64,000 bases of DNA from Flavobacteriaceae bacterium MAR_2010_188 (GCA_900104375.1 LT629302.1:682001-746000), one strand, 5' to 3'; counted from the stretch's first letter, positions 37,751 through 47,300 are shown. Made by a program: numbers and translations. Notes: a model not told the origin generated them from the letters alone.

Positions 37751-39172
37751 CTAACTAACCTTGTACAATACTTGTTGCCAATGTTCAGTTTTTAGACTTG
37801 GGTTTAAGCCAAAGTATTTCCCAAGAAGGGCACTAAACTCTTCTTGTAATATATCCCTATAAGGAGCTGTAGTAACAATAGAGTCATGTATAGTAAATAG
37901 CGGCATCTCTGGGTAACTATCTGAAATTATCTTCGTACAGTAGTCTAAAACACTATTAGCTTCAACGTTCTGCAATAATACTGGAAAGAAGTTTTTCTCT
38001 TGGTTAGCTTTGATGAATTGTGTTATACGGTATATTTCAGGATAGTGTTTCTTAAATACACTAATGAATTTAGAATGACATTTCTCAGATGAGAACAAAG
38101 ATTGAATAACCATATCTTTACTAGCCTTTCGTAAGTTCTCGTACTTTTCTTGGTTTCTTACCCAAGTTCCTTTTATTTTCTTAGGTAAACTGATGTAACA
38201 TTGCTCAAATACATCTTTGGATATTAATCCTTCATTATATAGTATCTCGCCATATTGTTCATAAAATGTGCCGTCTAATACTTGATTTACGAATGCTTGT
38301 AATGCATTGTTATTAGTAGTGTTACGAAAAACCTGTGACATAATAGAGGTATATACTATATTATATTTATTAGATAAGAAAATACTTAATCTATTAATAC
38401 TTGGATTTATTAACTGATTTAATAAAGAAGTATAAATAAATGGTTGAGAATTCTTTATATCTAATGATATCAAATCTTCCTGATTATATTTAACAAACCT
38501 TCTAATATCTTTAGGTATTGAAGTGAAAATTGAGTGTAACCTGTTATCCAATCCGTCTCTGCTATACGACCAAGATTTATTTTCAATGGATTTAATAATA
38601 TAGATTCTTGTATTTCGTTTATTAATTTGAGAATCTTCTTCATAAGTTTCCCTTACATGTTTTAAAGCTGAGGTAAAATCAATTGACAATTTTTCAGGGG
38701 TCAGCCATTTGGTTAAGTGAGGACATTTAACTTCGGCATACTTCATCCTATCAATCTTAAATTCGTTAGTCTTTTTAATGAAGTGAGTATTGTCTTCCAC
38801 CCAATGAAAATCCAATTGATGGTTTCTATATTTCTTCCCCAATTTATATTTTCTACACTCATTGGATGAGGTACTATAGTTTTTTATTCTTCTGTCCAAA
38901 AAACCTTCATCTTGAAGAAACTTGATATAGTCAGTATAATTATAAATCCTTTTCAATGTTTCACTACAAATTGGAATCCAACCATCATCATACTTTTCAT
39001 CACGACTAAGAGGTATAAAATATAAAAGGTTCATAATGTAAGAGGCTTTAGCCAAGTTTAACTTTGAACCACAAGTAGATTCGTTATACACTTGAATTTC
39101 TCGTTTGAGGGCTTGGTACATTTTGTTTGGCAACCAAACCCCAATCTTCTTGTTATTTATATATGTTTTCAT
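37751..39172 (-). CDS. Putative replication protein with a family A polymerase-like palm
   Basis: 473 residues. The C-terminal half has features of an A-type polymerase/T7 RNA polymerase palm: LISLDIKNSQPFIYTSLL as motif A (Asp followed by Ser-Gln), a basic helix KYENLRKASKDMVIQSLFS where motif B would lie, and PLFTIHDSIVTT as motif C (His-Asp). The first 40 residues look like a ribbon-type DNA-binding start. I recognise this as a pattern, not as a named family. On an integrative element it could replicate the excised circle. It follows the 39183 gene by 10 bp. Confidence 0.5.
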   Translation of the reverse strand: MKTYINNKKIGVWLPNKMYQALKREIQVYNESTCGSKLNLAKASYIMNLLYFIPLSRDEKYDDGWIPICSETLKRIYNYTDYIKFLQDEGFLDRRIKNYSTSSNECRKYKLGKKYRNHQLDFHWVEDNTHFIKKTNEFKIDRMKYAEVKCPHLTKWLTPEKLSIDFTSALKHVRETYEEDSQINKRNTRIYIIKSIENKSWSYSRDGLDNRLHSIFTSIPKDIRRFVKYNQEDLISLDIKNSQPFIYTSLLNQLINPSINRLSIFLSNKYNIVYTSIMSQVFRNTTNNNALQAFVNQVLDGTFYEQYGEILYNEGLISKDVFEQCYISLPKKIKGTWVRNQEKYENLRKASKDMVIQSLFSSEKCHSKFISVFKKHYPEIYRITQFIKANQEKNFFPVLLQNVEANSVLDYCTKIISDSYPEMPLFTIHDSIVTTAPYRDILQEEFSALLGKYFGLNPSLKTEHWQQVLYKVS

Positions 39173-39182
39173 GATTTTACGT

Positions 39183-39659
39183 TTAAATTGTTATGTTTTT
39201 ATTTAATAAAAAATCTAGATTTGAATCAATAACCTGTATCCATTTCCCTTCGTTATTCTTAATTTCAGTAAGACCTATGTTATCCTTTTTAGCATAGTGA
39301 TAAGCTTCAGCTTGTAAAGCGTCAATTGTACATTCTTCATTAATACCACATAAAAAATAATCGCATAAACCATTTGGTGCAAATACTAAATTGAGTGAGT
39401 AAGAATTAAAACTTTTGTATCCTTTCAACATTGCATCTAAAAGAGGATAATACTCTGTTTCTCCATTAAGGAATTCATTTTCTAATTCCAAATATTTTGC
39501 AATAGCTTTATTTCTAGAATTTATAATTGATTCCTCTTGAAAAGTAAAATCAAATTCCTTTAAATCCTTTTCACCTCTTTCTTTAACGTTAATAATTTTT
39601 ACTTCTACCATATACTTCATAATAATAAATGTGTTTAGTGAGCTACTTTGGTTTTTCAC
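39183..39659 (-). CDS. Hypothetical island protein
   Basis: 158 residues from the first ATG; a second ATG (MKYMVEVKIINV) at 39620 gives 145 residues and a more natural start. Predicted soluble alpha/beta protein without signal peptide and with no family I recognise. It sits 10 bp before the polymerase-like gene and is probably co-transcribed with it. Confidence 0.55.
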   Translation of the reverse strand: MKNQSSSLNTFIIMKYMVEVKIINVKERGEKDLKEFDFTFQEESIINSRNKAIAKYLELENEFLNGETEYYPLLDAMLKGYKSFNSYSLNLVFAPNGLCDYFLCGINEECTIDALQAEAYHYAKKDNIGLTEIKNNEGKWIQVIDSNLDFLLNKNITI

Positions 39660-39716
39660 TCTGTTTATAAATGATTTAATTGTGTTATAATTGATTTAAC
39701 AAATGGAAATATCTAT

Positions 39717-40034
39717 CTAAGAGACTTTTCTAAGGAATAAATCCCAGTTAGAGTTCTTTTCGAGAATATCGTTCAATTGTTTAATTGGGTAGAGGTAAAC
39801 TTCACCAATCATAGTAAATGGTATGATACCAGATTCTCTATATTTTATTATAGTGTTGGGAGATAGACCTAATTTGTCCTTAAGGTCTTTATTTCGGTAA
39901 AAACCTACTTTATGTGTAGTTGCTTTTTTGTTGAGGTTTTCCTCAATTACAACCAGCTTATTTAAAACTGGATTTAATAGACTTTCAAGCTTGTCTATTG
40001 TTACTAATACTAATTGTGAATCATTGTTTCCCAT
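39717..40034 (-). CDS. Helix-turn-helix protein under the island control motif
   Basis: 105 residues. A coiled N-terminal half precedes a MerR/excisionase-like HTH: YRNKDLKDKLGLSPNTIIKY, then RESGIIPFTMIGEVYLYPIKQLNDIL. This resembles the HTH protein at 25919 in layout (long helix then HTH-wing), but the sequence is different. Preceded by a copy of the GGGAATCC control motif, ending about 50 bp before its ATG. A candidate excisionase or regulator that may itself bind that motif. Confidence 0.75.
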   Translation of the reverse strand: MGNNDSQLVLVTIDKLESLLNPVLNKLVVIEENLNKKATTHKVGFYRNKDLKDKLGLSPNTIIKYRESGIIPFTMIGEVYLYPIKQLNDILEKNSNWDLFLRKVS

Positions 40035-40082
40035 AATATGCTTTTTAAATTATTATAGAGCAAATTTCTGGGTAATCATCAA

Positions 40083-40113
40083 GTATAGCTAGGGATTCCC
40101 AAGGATTCCCTAA
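40083..40113 (-). promoter_or_regulatory. Island control motif, copy upstream of the 40034 HTH gene
   Basis: Read on the minus strand: AGGGAATCCTTGGGAATCCC followed by TAGCTATAC, identical in its core to the copy at 23805. It lies 49 bp before the ATG. Confidence 0.65.
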
Positions 40114-40119
40114 AATTAA

Positions 40120-41136
40120 TCAAAGAAGACCTTCTTCTGAATTAGCTTCAATTTCTTCTTTTCTAGATTTTAATTTTGATATGAGTAGTTCAATTAGATT
40201 AATTTCATGTTTTTCGTATTTGTTATCATTAAGGAATTTAGCGAACTCTTTATTAATATTCTTAATCTTTTCAACCTTATGGTTTTCCAAGTAATACATG
40301 TTCGAACCATTAATATAATTTTTAAGATTCGAATAAGGGTGTTTCTGATTTTTATTATCGACTTCAAAAATCCCTAAATCATGAAAAACCCTATAAAATA
40401 AAGCCACGTTTATCTTATTAATTTTAAATTCTAACTTGAGATTGTTAGGGTCATTATCATAAACCTCATCTAACGTTAGTTTGTCTTCTTCAAAATTTTC
40501 TATTTTATTAATCAGATTGACTAAATAGTCAAGATACTTTGTAATTCCTCCTAACAGTTTTGTTGTAGATTTCAAAGCAAAACACAAAAACACATAGGAA
40601 TATATAGTATCAAGCTGGTTATCTTCAATATTTAATCTATGAAGAATTTCATCTTGTAAGATATCCTTTTGTGAATCTGGGTGATTATCCCCATCATAAT
40701 AGTCAAAGCTCTCAATTTTGTATATTTCAGCCATTTTCAACAAAATTTCTTCAAAACCATCCATGATGTCTCCTGAAAAATAAAATTCGCTAACCTTAGT
40801 TTTAGGAGGTTTAATAATAGAATCGGTCATAAATATAATTCTAGGAATAGACTTAAGAGTCTCTAAATTATCATAATCAACTTTAAGTAAATCATTATAT
40901 TTTTGAAGTACATCTTGTTGAAATACTTTTATAAATTTTACTTTACTCGGACTTTCTAAATCGACTATTTTATTTATTTTATCTTTTATTCTCTTTTCCC
41001 AATCTTCGAAATGATTATAATTTAACTCATTAACCCAATTTCCATCAAATCTAATATTCTGAAATTTTTGGTGAAACTCAATTTCTGGTTGAGCTATCTT
41101 TTCGATTTCAGAATTTAAATCAATAATATTTTGCAT
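40120..41136 (-). CDS. Hypothetical island protein next to the integrase
   Basis: 338 residues, helical, soluble. A C-terminal region FKINKINVALFYRVFHDLGIF followed by a charged helix vaguely recalls RteC-type regulators of Bacteroides elements, but the match is too weak to name it. Located between the integrase and the HTH gene, in the same orientation as the integrase with 62 bp between them, so it may be co-expressed. Confidence 0.55.
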   Translation of the reverse strand: MQNIIDLNSEIEKIAQPEIEFHQKFQNIRFDGNWVNELNYNHFEDWEKRIKDKINKIVDLESPSKVKFIKVFQQDVLQKYNDLLKVDYDNLETLKSIPRIIFMTDSIIKPPKTKVSEFYFSGDIMDGFEEILLKMAEIYKIESFDYYDGDNHPDSQKDILQDEILHRLNIEDNQLDTIYSYVFLCFALKSTTKLLGGITKYLDYLVNLINKIENFEEDKLTLDEVYDNDPNNLKLEFKINKINVALFYRVFHDLGIFEVDNKNQKHPYSNLKNYINGSNMYYLENHKVEKIKNINKEFAKFLNDNKYEKHEINLIELLISKLKSRKEEIEANSEEGLL

Positions 41137-41198
41137 GAGAATGTTTTAAATTAAAAAAGCCCTAATTAAAGGGCTTCTAAATTAAATAAAATATTAGA

Positions 41199-42419
41199 CT
41201 AAGCGAATTTTAGACTTAATTCATCCATATCTTTTTTCACATTTGAATCTAAAATTTTTGCATAATGTTGTGTCATTGTTATTCTGGTATGCCCCATCAT
41301 TTTGGAAACATTTTCAATTCCAACTCCATTGCCTAGGGTTACTGTTGTTGCAAATGTATGTCTGGCTACATAATGAGTTAACTTTTTGTTTATCCTACAC
41401 AAATCAGCAATCTCTTTCAGATATTCGTTAATCTTTTGGTTACTTATTTTTGGGAGTAGCCTATCACTATCTAAATGAGAATACTTGTCTATAATCCGTT
41501 TCACTGGAGGTAAAACGGGTACATTAGATTTTATTTTAGTTTTTGCTCGATTAGTTTTAATCCAAAGTGAGTCATCGTTATCTTTTATCAGATTATTACA
41601 CGTTAATTTTTCTACATCAACAGGACTGTAACCTGTATAGCATGAAAATAAAAAAATATCTTTAACTTTATTTAATCTTTCCGTACTAAAATCTTTTACT
41701 TCAATTCTTTCAAGTTCATCTTTGGTGAGGAAAATAGCTTCTTCTATTACAAGTTTTTCATCAAAAATTAAAAAAGGGTTATTATTAATTAAATTCCGTT
41801 TAATACCATATTTGCAGACTGTTTTGAAGCATTGGAAATATTTTACCACTGAATTATGACTAATACCAACTTGACTTTTAAAAGTAGATTCGTATTTAAG
41901 ATAGGATTCTAGGTTGTAAACAAATTGATTATCAATGTCCGTTAGACTAAAAGATGTTTTACCATGCTTCACCCTAATATAGTTCGTTAATAAATCTTTT
42001 GCTCTGTTATATTTTTGTAGCGAAGCTTTAGAACGTTCACCAGCTTCAAACTTCTTCTTAAAGTAATCATTATGTTTTTTGAATAGTTTTACAATATCTA
42101 AATCTCCAACAATATTAGATTTACCTTTAAGAGTGTTCTTAACATCCGATAGACTAGTATTTGGGTTGTTTTTGGAAAGCTCAAAATAGATAGATTCAAT
42201 TTTGTTTTCTAGTAAATCAATAGCTATTTTACAATTGGTTTCATTGTTTAAACGAAGCTTATTCCTAAGCTTATTGGTAAATAGCCACCTTTCTTTCCTA
42301 ATAAATTTACCTGTACTTAATGTTGTTGATTTGCCTCGTAGTTTGATTTTGGCATAAATAGGAGACTCTCCTTCACTGTTTTGCTTGTCTGTTTTAAGAT
42401 AGAAAAATGTTTTAATCAT
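41199..42419 (-). CDS. Tyrosine recombinase, the island integrase
   Basis: 406 residues. N-terminal arm-binding region (KTDKQNSEGESPIYAKIKLR, then STGKFIRKERW), a core-binding SAM-like domain (about 100-205) and a C-terminal catalytic domain with THYVARHTFAT (His349, Arg353), MMGHTRITMTQHY (His377, nucleophile Tyr386). At the first catalytic Arg position I read CYTGYSPVDVEKL, where a Ser replaces Arg, as in many Bacteroidetes integrases. It lies beside the tRNA-Ser target with the control motif 53 bp upstream and is expected to integrate and excise this island. Confidence 0.95.
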   Translation of the reverse strand: MIKTFFYLKTDKQNSEGESPIYAKIKLRGKSTTLSTGKFIRKERWLFTNKLRNKLRLNNETNCKIAIDLLENKIESIYFELSKNNPNTSLSDVKNTLKGKSNIVGDLDIVKLFKKHNDYFKKKFEAGERSKASLQKYNRAKDLLTNYIRVKHGKTSFSLTDIDNQFVYNLESYLKYESTFKSQVGISHNSVVKYFQCFKTVCKYGIKRNLINNNPFLIFDEKLVIEEAIFLTKDELERIEVKDFSTERLNKVKDIFLFSCYTGYSPVDVEKLTCNNLIKDNDDSLWIKTNRAKTKIKSNVPVLPPVKRIIDKYSHLDSDRLLPKISNQKINEYLKEIADLCRINKKLTHYVARHTFATTVTLGNGVGIENVSKMMGHTRITMTQHYAKILDSNVKKDMDELSLKFA

Positions 42420-42468
42420 AATAATACAGTTTATTAATTTGTAAAATTATTAGTAAAACAGCGGGTTA

Positions 42469-42494
42469 GCTAGGGATTCCCTAGGATTCCCTAA
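42469..42494 (-). promoter_or_regulatory. Island control motif, copy upstream of the integrase
   Basis: Minus-strand reading AGGGAATCCTAGGGAATCCC followed by TAGC, one base different from the other two copies, with the integrase ATG about 50 bp downstream. Confidence 0.65.
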
Positions 42495-42500
42495 GAAAGT

Positions 42501-42549
42501 TAGTTACCCTAATTGTCACAAATTTCGAGGGTAACCAATAGGGTAACCT
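42501..42549. repeat. Right-end arm repeats
   Basis: GGGTAACC-AATA-GGGTAACC (42529-42548) plus an inverted TAGTTACCC at 42501-42509. They match the left-end repeats at 19676 in sequence and spacing and probably bind the integrase. Confidence 0.55.
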
Positions 42550-42593
42550 AACTTTGACATGTTATATGTTTTTTGATGGTATAACAAAAAACA

Positions 42594-42627
42594 AAAAACC
42601 CTCTAAACGTAATGTTTAAAGGGTTTT
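42594..42627 (-). terminator. Element-borne terminator downstream of tRNA-Ser
   Basis: Inverted repeat of ten bases (CCCTCTAAAC at 42599-42608 and GTTTAAAGGG at 42614-42623, one mismatch), ending in a T-rich run on the minus strand. It replaces the terminator displaced to 19567 by the insertion. Confidence 0.7.
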
Positions 42628-42659
42628 GACTTTTAAAGTGTCTATTGACAACTTTAACA

Positions 42660-42672
42660 GCGGAGAAAGAGG
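42660..42672. repeat. attR, right copy of the attachment core, within tRNA-Ser
   Basis: GCGGAGAAAGAGG, of which 42661-42672 is the 3' end of tRNA-Ser. Identical to 19604-19616. Confidence 0.8.
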
Positions 42673-42745
42673 GATTCGAACCCCCGGAGGTGTGACCCTC
42701 AACAGTTTTCAAGACTGCCGCATTCGACCGCTCTGCCATTTCTCC
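42661..42745 (-). tRNA. tRNA-Ser, anticodon TGA
   Basis: 85 nt. Acceptor stem GGAGAAA pairs with TTTCTCC, discriminator G, CCA not encoded. The anticodon loop CTTGAAA gives anticodon TGA. The long variable arm (GAGGGTCACACCTC region) is typical of class II tRNA-Ser. The T arm reads GGGGGTTCGAATCCCTC. Its 3' end was rebuilt by the island's attachment site, so the gene stays functional. Confidence 0.95.
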
Positions 42746-42808
42746 AGTAAAATTTTAGTAGCATTAACTACCAAATCTCGCGCCGTGGGCTTAATGCGTA
42801 GGCGGGTG

Positions 42809-42839
42809 CAAATATAGAATGGTTTTTTAATTTTTTCAA
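42809..42839 (-). promoter_or_regulatory. Bacteroidetes-type promoter of tRNA-Ser
   Basis: On the minus strand a TTG (42837-42839) and TATATTTG (42809-42816) are separated by 20 bases, matching the -33 TTG and -7 TAnnTTTG consensus. The start would lie about 55 bp upstream of the mature tRNA. Confidence 0.6.
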
Positions 42840-42942
42840 ATAATAAGTGGAGAATATTTAAATTTATGTACCGAGCATAATACTAATAACATTTGTGGCA
42901 GAAATTCTTCAATTGCGCCATCATACACGTACTTTTGCAGCT

Positions 42943-43578
42943 ATGAGTAACAACAGTATCGCAAATTTAATGTGGCGCTATGCCACTAAGAAATTCGACC
43001 CCAGCAGAACCTTGGATAAGGAACACTTAAACATCCTTAAAAATGCGTTCAATCTTACTGCAACTTCTTATGGTTTACAGACAATCTATCTTGGTATAAT
43101 AGAAGATAAAAGTAAACGGGAGAAACTAGTGGAGCTTGCCTATGGACAAAGACAAGTTTTGGATTCTTCCCATTTGCTTGTAATTGCCTACCAAGATAAA
43201 ATCACCGACAACGATGTGGACGCATTGTTCGATAACATTCACGATACAAGAGAGACTCCAGAATCAATCTTAGCGCCTTACCGAAAGGATTTAAAAATTG
43301 TTATGGAGAAAAAAACTATAGAACAGCAACAAGAATGGTCGATTAGGCAAGCCTATATCGCACTAGGGAATTTAATGACAGTCTGCGCAAACGAGCGGAT
43401 AGATTGCTGTCCCATGGAAGGGTTTGTACGAGATAAATTTGACGAAGTTCTCGGTTTAGATAAAATAAATCTGAAATCCGTATTGTTATTGCCGGTTGGA
43501 TATAGAGCCAAAGACGATATGTTCGCCGACTTTAAAAAAGTAAGAAAAGACCTTTCGGATTCGATCATTGACCTCTAA
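42943..43578 (+). CDS. NAD(P)H-dependent nitroreductase-family oxidoreductase
   Basis: 211 residues from the ATG at 42943, which I prefer to the GTG 48 bp upstream because MSNNSIANLMWRYATKKFD is the normal family start and the extension is not conserved-looking. FMN-binding nitroreductase fold: AYGQRQVLDSSHLLVI, WSIRQAYIALGNLMTVCANE, ERIDCCPMEGF and LPVGYRAKDD. Reduces nitroaromatics, quinones or similar using NAD(P)H in the cytoplasm. It resembles NfsB/YdgI-type proteins. Chromosomal neighbour just outside the island. Confidence 0.9.
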   Translation: MSNNSIANLMWRYATKKFDPSRTLDKEHLNILKNAFNLTATSYGLQTIYLGIIEDKSKREKLVELAYGQRQVLDSSHLLVIAYQDKITDNDVDALFDNIHDTRETPESILAPYRKDLKIVMEKKTIEQQQEWSIRQAYIALGNLMTVCANERIDCCPMEGFVRDKFDEVLGLDKINLKSVLLLPVGYRAKDDMFADFKKVRKDLSDSIIDL

Positions 43579-43765
43579 TAAAGTGTGCCTTAACTAAACC
43601 ACCATCGGTTAAAGACCGATAGATTTGAGTTCGTCTAAAGGCGACTAAAGAAAAACCAAAATAAATCTCATATCAATACCAAATAACTCAGTAACCTTTT
43701 AACTATTATGGCGGAAACACTAAAGACTTCGTCTAAGGCGAGGGATTTTCCCCCAGAATGATAGT

Positions 43766-44152
43766 TTAAAGAACTTTATCTACAACTTTTTTACCAACAG
43801 TTTTGTATTCGGTATTGGTGCTGCTCACAAATCCGCTGAAATCCTCTCCATTAAAATTTCCGGTAAGGTCAAATGCCATTCCTGAGACTTCAAATTTACT
43901 TGAGAGTCTGGTATTTTCGATAGTGAGGTCATTCAACATAAAATTTCCTAAATCCGAAATCACATTTCCCGTATAACTTCCATTTTCATCCTTTATAATA
44001 GTCATTGCTGCTCCAATATCGCCTTGTTCTGTATTTTGAACGGTCAAATTCCAGGTTCCGATATATGGATCAATATTTACTAATCTAGAAGTTCCGCAGC
44101 TACTTAATAGAAATAGGACTAAAATTGGTGCAATCGTAAGTATTTTTTTCAT
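43766..44152 (-). CDS. Small lipocalin-like lipoprotein
   Basis: 128 residues from the ATG at 44152 (MKKILTIAPILV); the ATG at 44170 adds six residues before the signal peptide. Lipobox FLLSSCGTS. The body begins IDPYIGTWNLTVQNT and has alternating strands (SYTGNVISD, FDLTGNFNGEDFSGFVSS), a lipocalin-like beta pattern. Binding partner unknown. Confidence 0.7.
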   Translation of the reverse strand: MKKILTIAPILVLFLLSSCGTSRLVNIDPYIGTWNLTVQNTEQGDIGAAMTIIKDENGSYTGNVISDLGNFMLNDLTIENTRLSSKFEVSGMAFDLTGNFNGEDFSGFVSSTNTEYKTVGKKVVDKVL

Positions 44153-44300
44153 AATGTATATGTGTTTCAATAAATCTAAAAATTCTTTAAATCAATTATT
44201 AACTGATTCAAAGAAAATTCAGCTTAAATCACTACAACATAATCCTTTTAACTTAGAATTCGATTACCTAAATAACAGTTTCAGTTGTTTTGAGGAATAA

Positions 44301-44329
44301 AAAAGCCACCCAAAATTTGGGTGGCTTTT
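44301..44329. terminator. Terminator behind the large T9SS peptidase gene
   Basis: Perfect 11-bp inverted repeat AAAAGCCACCC (44301-44311) and GGGTGGCTTTT (44319-44329) with a 7-nt loop, 20 bp past the stop of the minus-strand gene ending at 44350. Also usable from the other side. Confidence 0.85.
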
Positions 44330-44349
44330 AGTATTAGAAATTGAAATTT

Positions 44350-47300
44350 CTATTTTTTCACAATCTTGATGACTTTGGTATCAGCATGGGTAATAATTTC
44401 AACAAATAGTAAACCTGTTTTAAGAGAACTTAAGTCTAATTCGACTTTCTTATTTTGAACTGATTTTAAATCTTTGTTAATCAACATCACACCGATTTCA
44501 TTGTAAACTTTTACGCTTATCGGTTTCTCTTCACCAAATTGCAAATTAAATACATCGGTTACAGGGTTAGGGTAGTATTTAAATTCTGGTCTGATTCTTA
44601 AGCTAGATTCTAATGAGGTCAAAGATGTAATACCAACGCACGGGTTAGCATTAGATCCGGTTGGGGATTTAGAAGCACTGCTGCATCCATAGGTCGTAAT
44701 TTCCCACTGCAAGTTCTCGCCATTTGTATAAATATCGAAAGAATGGGTGCCTGGTAAAAATAATACTGGAGGAGTATTAACCGCTTTGGCTTTACCCTTA
44801 AGTACATTATTTGGTCCTAGAGGAATATATATGGACACCGCCAGCGGATTTGTATAAGTAAACCTCAACAAGGTGGTAACTGTAGGGTAATCGGTCAATT
44901 TCGCTGCGCTCTTGCATATATCTTCAGCCCTTATCCGATCATTGCAGCCAACAGAAGGATTTACATAAAGTTTACCAGCTGTTGTTGTAATATTATAATT
45001 GCCTAAGCCCGTTAGTGATGTTGCATCGATTATTACAGAATATTCACCAGCAGCTAAAACCCCCGTGACTTCAGTATTATTAGCATTTTTAACTATGTAT
45101 TTGGTAGTAGAGGGTAAAACATCATTACACTTAAATCCTTCAGACTTAACTTGAAAGGTTGTTGGTGTAGTTGCTCCTTGTAGAATATATGTATCTGCCA
45201 CGGTAAGGGACAAAGGTACCTTAGTAAGAGTGAGTTTGCCAGCTACATAAGTTACTTCGTAATTTGTGGGTTGCTGTTTGTTAGAAACATCAATTGTAGT
45301 TGCAGTAGTACATCCGTTTGATGGAGTAAAGGTAAACGTGCTAAAAACGCTACTCACAGTATCACTATAAGGGAAACTTGAAGGTGAAAAACTTACCGTG
45401 CTTGTGATAGGTCCCGCGTCTCCGTAGATAATCGTTTTATCTGCGACTGTCGCGGTAACCTTCAATTTATTAACCGTAAGCTTACCTTTTACGAAAGTGA
45501 TATTATAATTATTGTTTGAAGGAGTTCCACTTACATTAATATCATAGGGGCTACCTGCTGCTGTGCAAGTTGCACAAGTTGAGAAGGTTAAACCGCTTGG
45601 AAACAATCCCGCCAAGGAATCATCATATTTTAAGCCCGATGCTGTACCACTTAGGTTGCCCACAGCATCTCCATAAGTGATTGCCTTGTCATTCGCGGTA
45701 ACTTTAAGGTCTGCTTTGTTGATTACAAGCTCAGTAGGAGCATAGCTAATTTTGAAATTAGTATCCAATAATCCACCTGGAATTACAAATTGCGTTCCTG
45801 CATCGGCACCGGTAATAACGTTAACCGGAAAGATGTCTATAATTGCTGAATCGTCTAATGCCTCATCTGCCTGAGAAAGAATAAGGAACATATTATCAAA
45901 GGACTTCACAAATTCGGTTTCTCCATTGACTAAGGCAGTGCCATTTACATAACCCTTACCATTTACATAAGAAACGCCGTTTATGTAAGAAACGCCGTTT
46001 ATATAGCCTATCCCATTAACTAGATTAATCCCATTAATAAAACCTTTACCATTTAAATTTGCGGTTCCGTTAATATAATTTTTTCCATTTATAAATCCTA
46101 TACCACTTGTTATTGCAGAATAAGTTCCATTGCTAATGCTGGTCTCAGAAAACAGGTCGGCACCGAACTCAATTAATTTTCCTGTCTGGTAATTATTAGT
46201 ATAGGCATAGCGACTTGCCTCTACTGTAATTGCATTAGTATAAATAGAACGGGAAAGAAAGAAAGTTCTATTGTTAAGAGAAATTCCGTTTATATGAGGA
46301 ATACCATTTGGATAGGAAATCCCATTGGTCGTTGAAAGACCATTAATATGAGCAATACCGTTTATAGTTGAAAGTGATGTTTGGTGATGAGATTTTAATT
46401 GTTGAACAATTGCAGGGTCCACTACCAATCCCGATTCGCCGGTTTCACCAAAGGTATAGTCAAATTTAATGTCTGGAAATGCATCACCGTAGGTAATCGG
46501 AGCAAAAGCACTTGGTTTTATCAGTACCGGCATCTGTGTAATCGATAGAACCCCATCTGCAGGAACGAAATTATATAGCTCTAATAAACTTGAATCAATT
46601 TCAGCACCCAATACCACTTTAATAGCCGCAATACCAACATCGGTAGTGGCTATTGCATCACTACTTAAAGTTACCGAAGGTTTAAGTAATAGCATTTCGG
46701 CGTCCGTCAATTTCACGGTGGTATCGCCAATAGTAGCAATAAAGCTGAATTCTGGATTAGCCTCACCATATCTTCTGCTTGCTGCCTCTGCTTTTACAAT
46801 AACATCCTTGACGATAGTATCGAAAAATGTAACTATGTTAGAATCTCCACCGTCGGTGCCGTTGGTTATTGGCTTAGGTGCGTTATTAACAGTTAAGGAA
46901 GGGTTTCCGATAAACTCTGGAATAGTGACCAATAATTTAGTTTCATCAACATATGTCGTTTGTAATTCTACCCCTCTAAGAAAAACCTTAGAACCGGGAA
47001 TAAAATATTCACCTTCAAGAATCAACACAAAACTTTTTTCGCCTGGATCATACTGCGTGGTATCTAGATTCTCTAGGTTTAAATTTATAATCTTAGGAGT
47101 GGGATTTGCCAAGGCACTTATAGACTTGGTCGCTGAGATAAACCCGTTACCAGCGGCATAATCGAATCCTGTTGGTGATATATCGATAGCATTCTCGGCC
47201 AATAATTTTCGGATGCTTAAAGTGGCATCTGTGTTATCAGGGTCCACCTCAAATTTCTGCTTCGCTTGTAGTAGCAGTGCCGCAACAGCCGCTGCATGCG

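Larger units (their letters stand above)
19604..42672. mobile_element. tRNA-Ser genomic island, about 23 kb, integrase type
   Basis: Bounded by a 13-bp direct repeat GCGGAGAAAGAGG (19604-19616 and 42660-42672), the right copy being the 3' end of tRNA-Ser. A tyrosine integrase lies just inside the tRNA end, reading away from it. Similar GGGTAAC-type arm repeats lie inside both ends. The element brings its own terminator for the tRNA (42594-42627), while the apparent original is left at 19567. Cargo: SHOCT-type membrane proteins, a serine recombinase, an uncharacterised five-gene cluster, a Type I RM operon with an OLD nuclease, and a polymerase-like protein. No conjugation genes, relaxase or phage structural genes are visible, so transfer probably needs a helper. 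Confidence 0.88.

Noticed and set aside
19945-42419. Prophage or complete conjugative element
   Set aside because: No capsid, tail, terminase, relaxase, coupling protein or T4SS gene can be recognised among the island genes.
42548-42817. ORFs on both strands over the tRNA region (42548-42739 minus and 42626-42817 plus)
   Set aside because: They lie over the tRNA-Ser gene and its promoter and terminator; the peptides match translated tRNA sequence.
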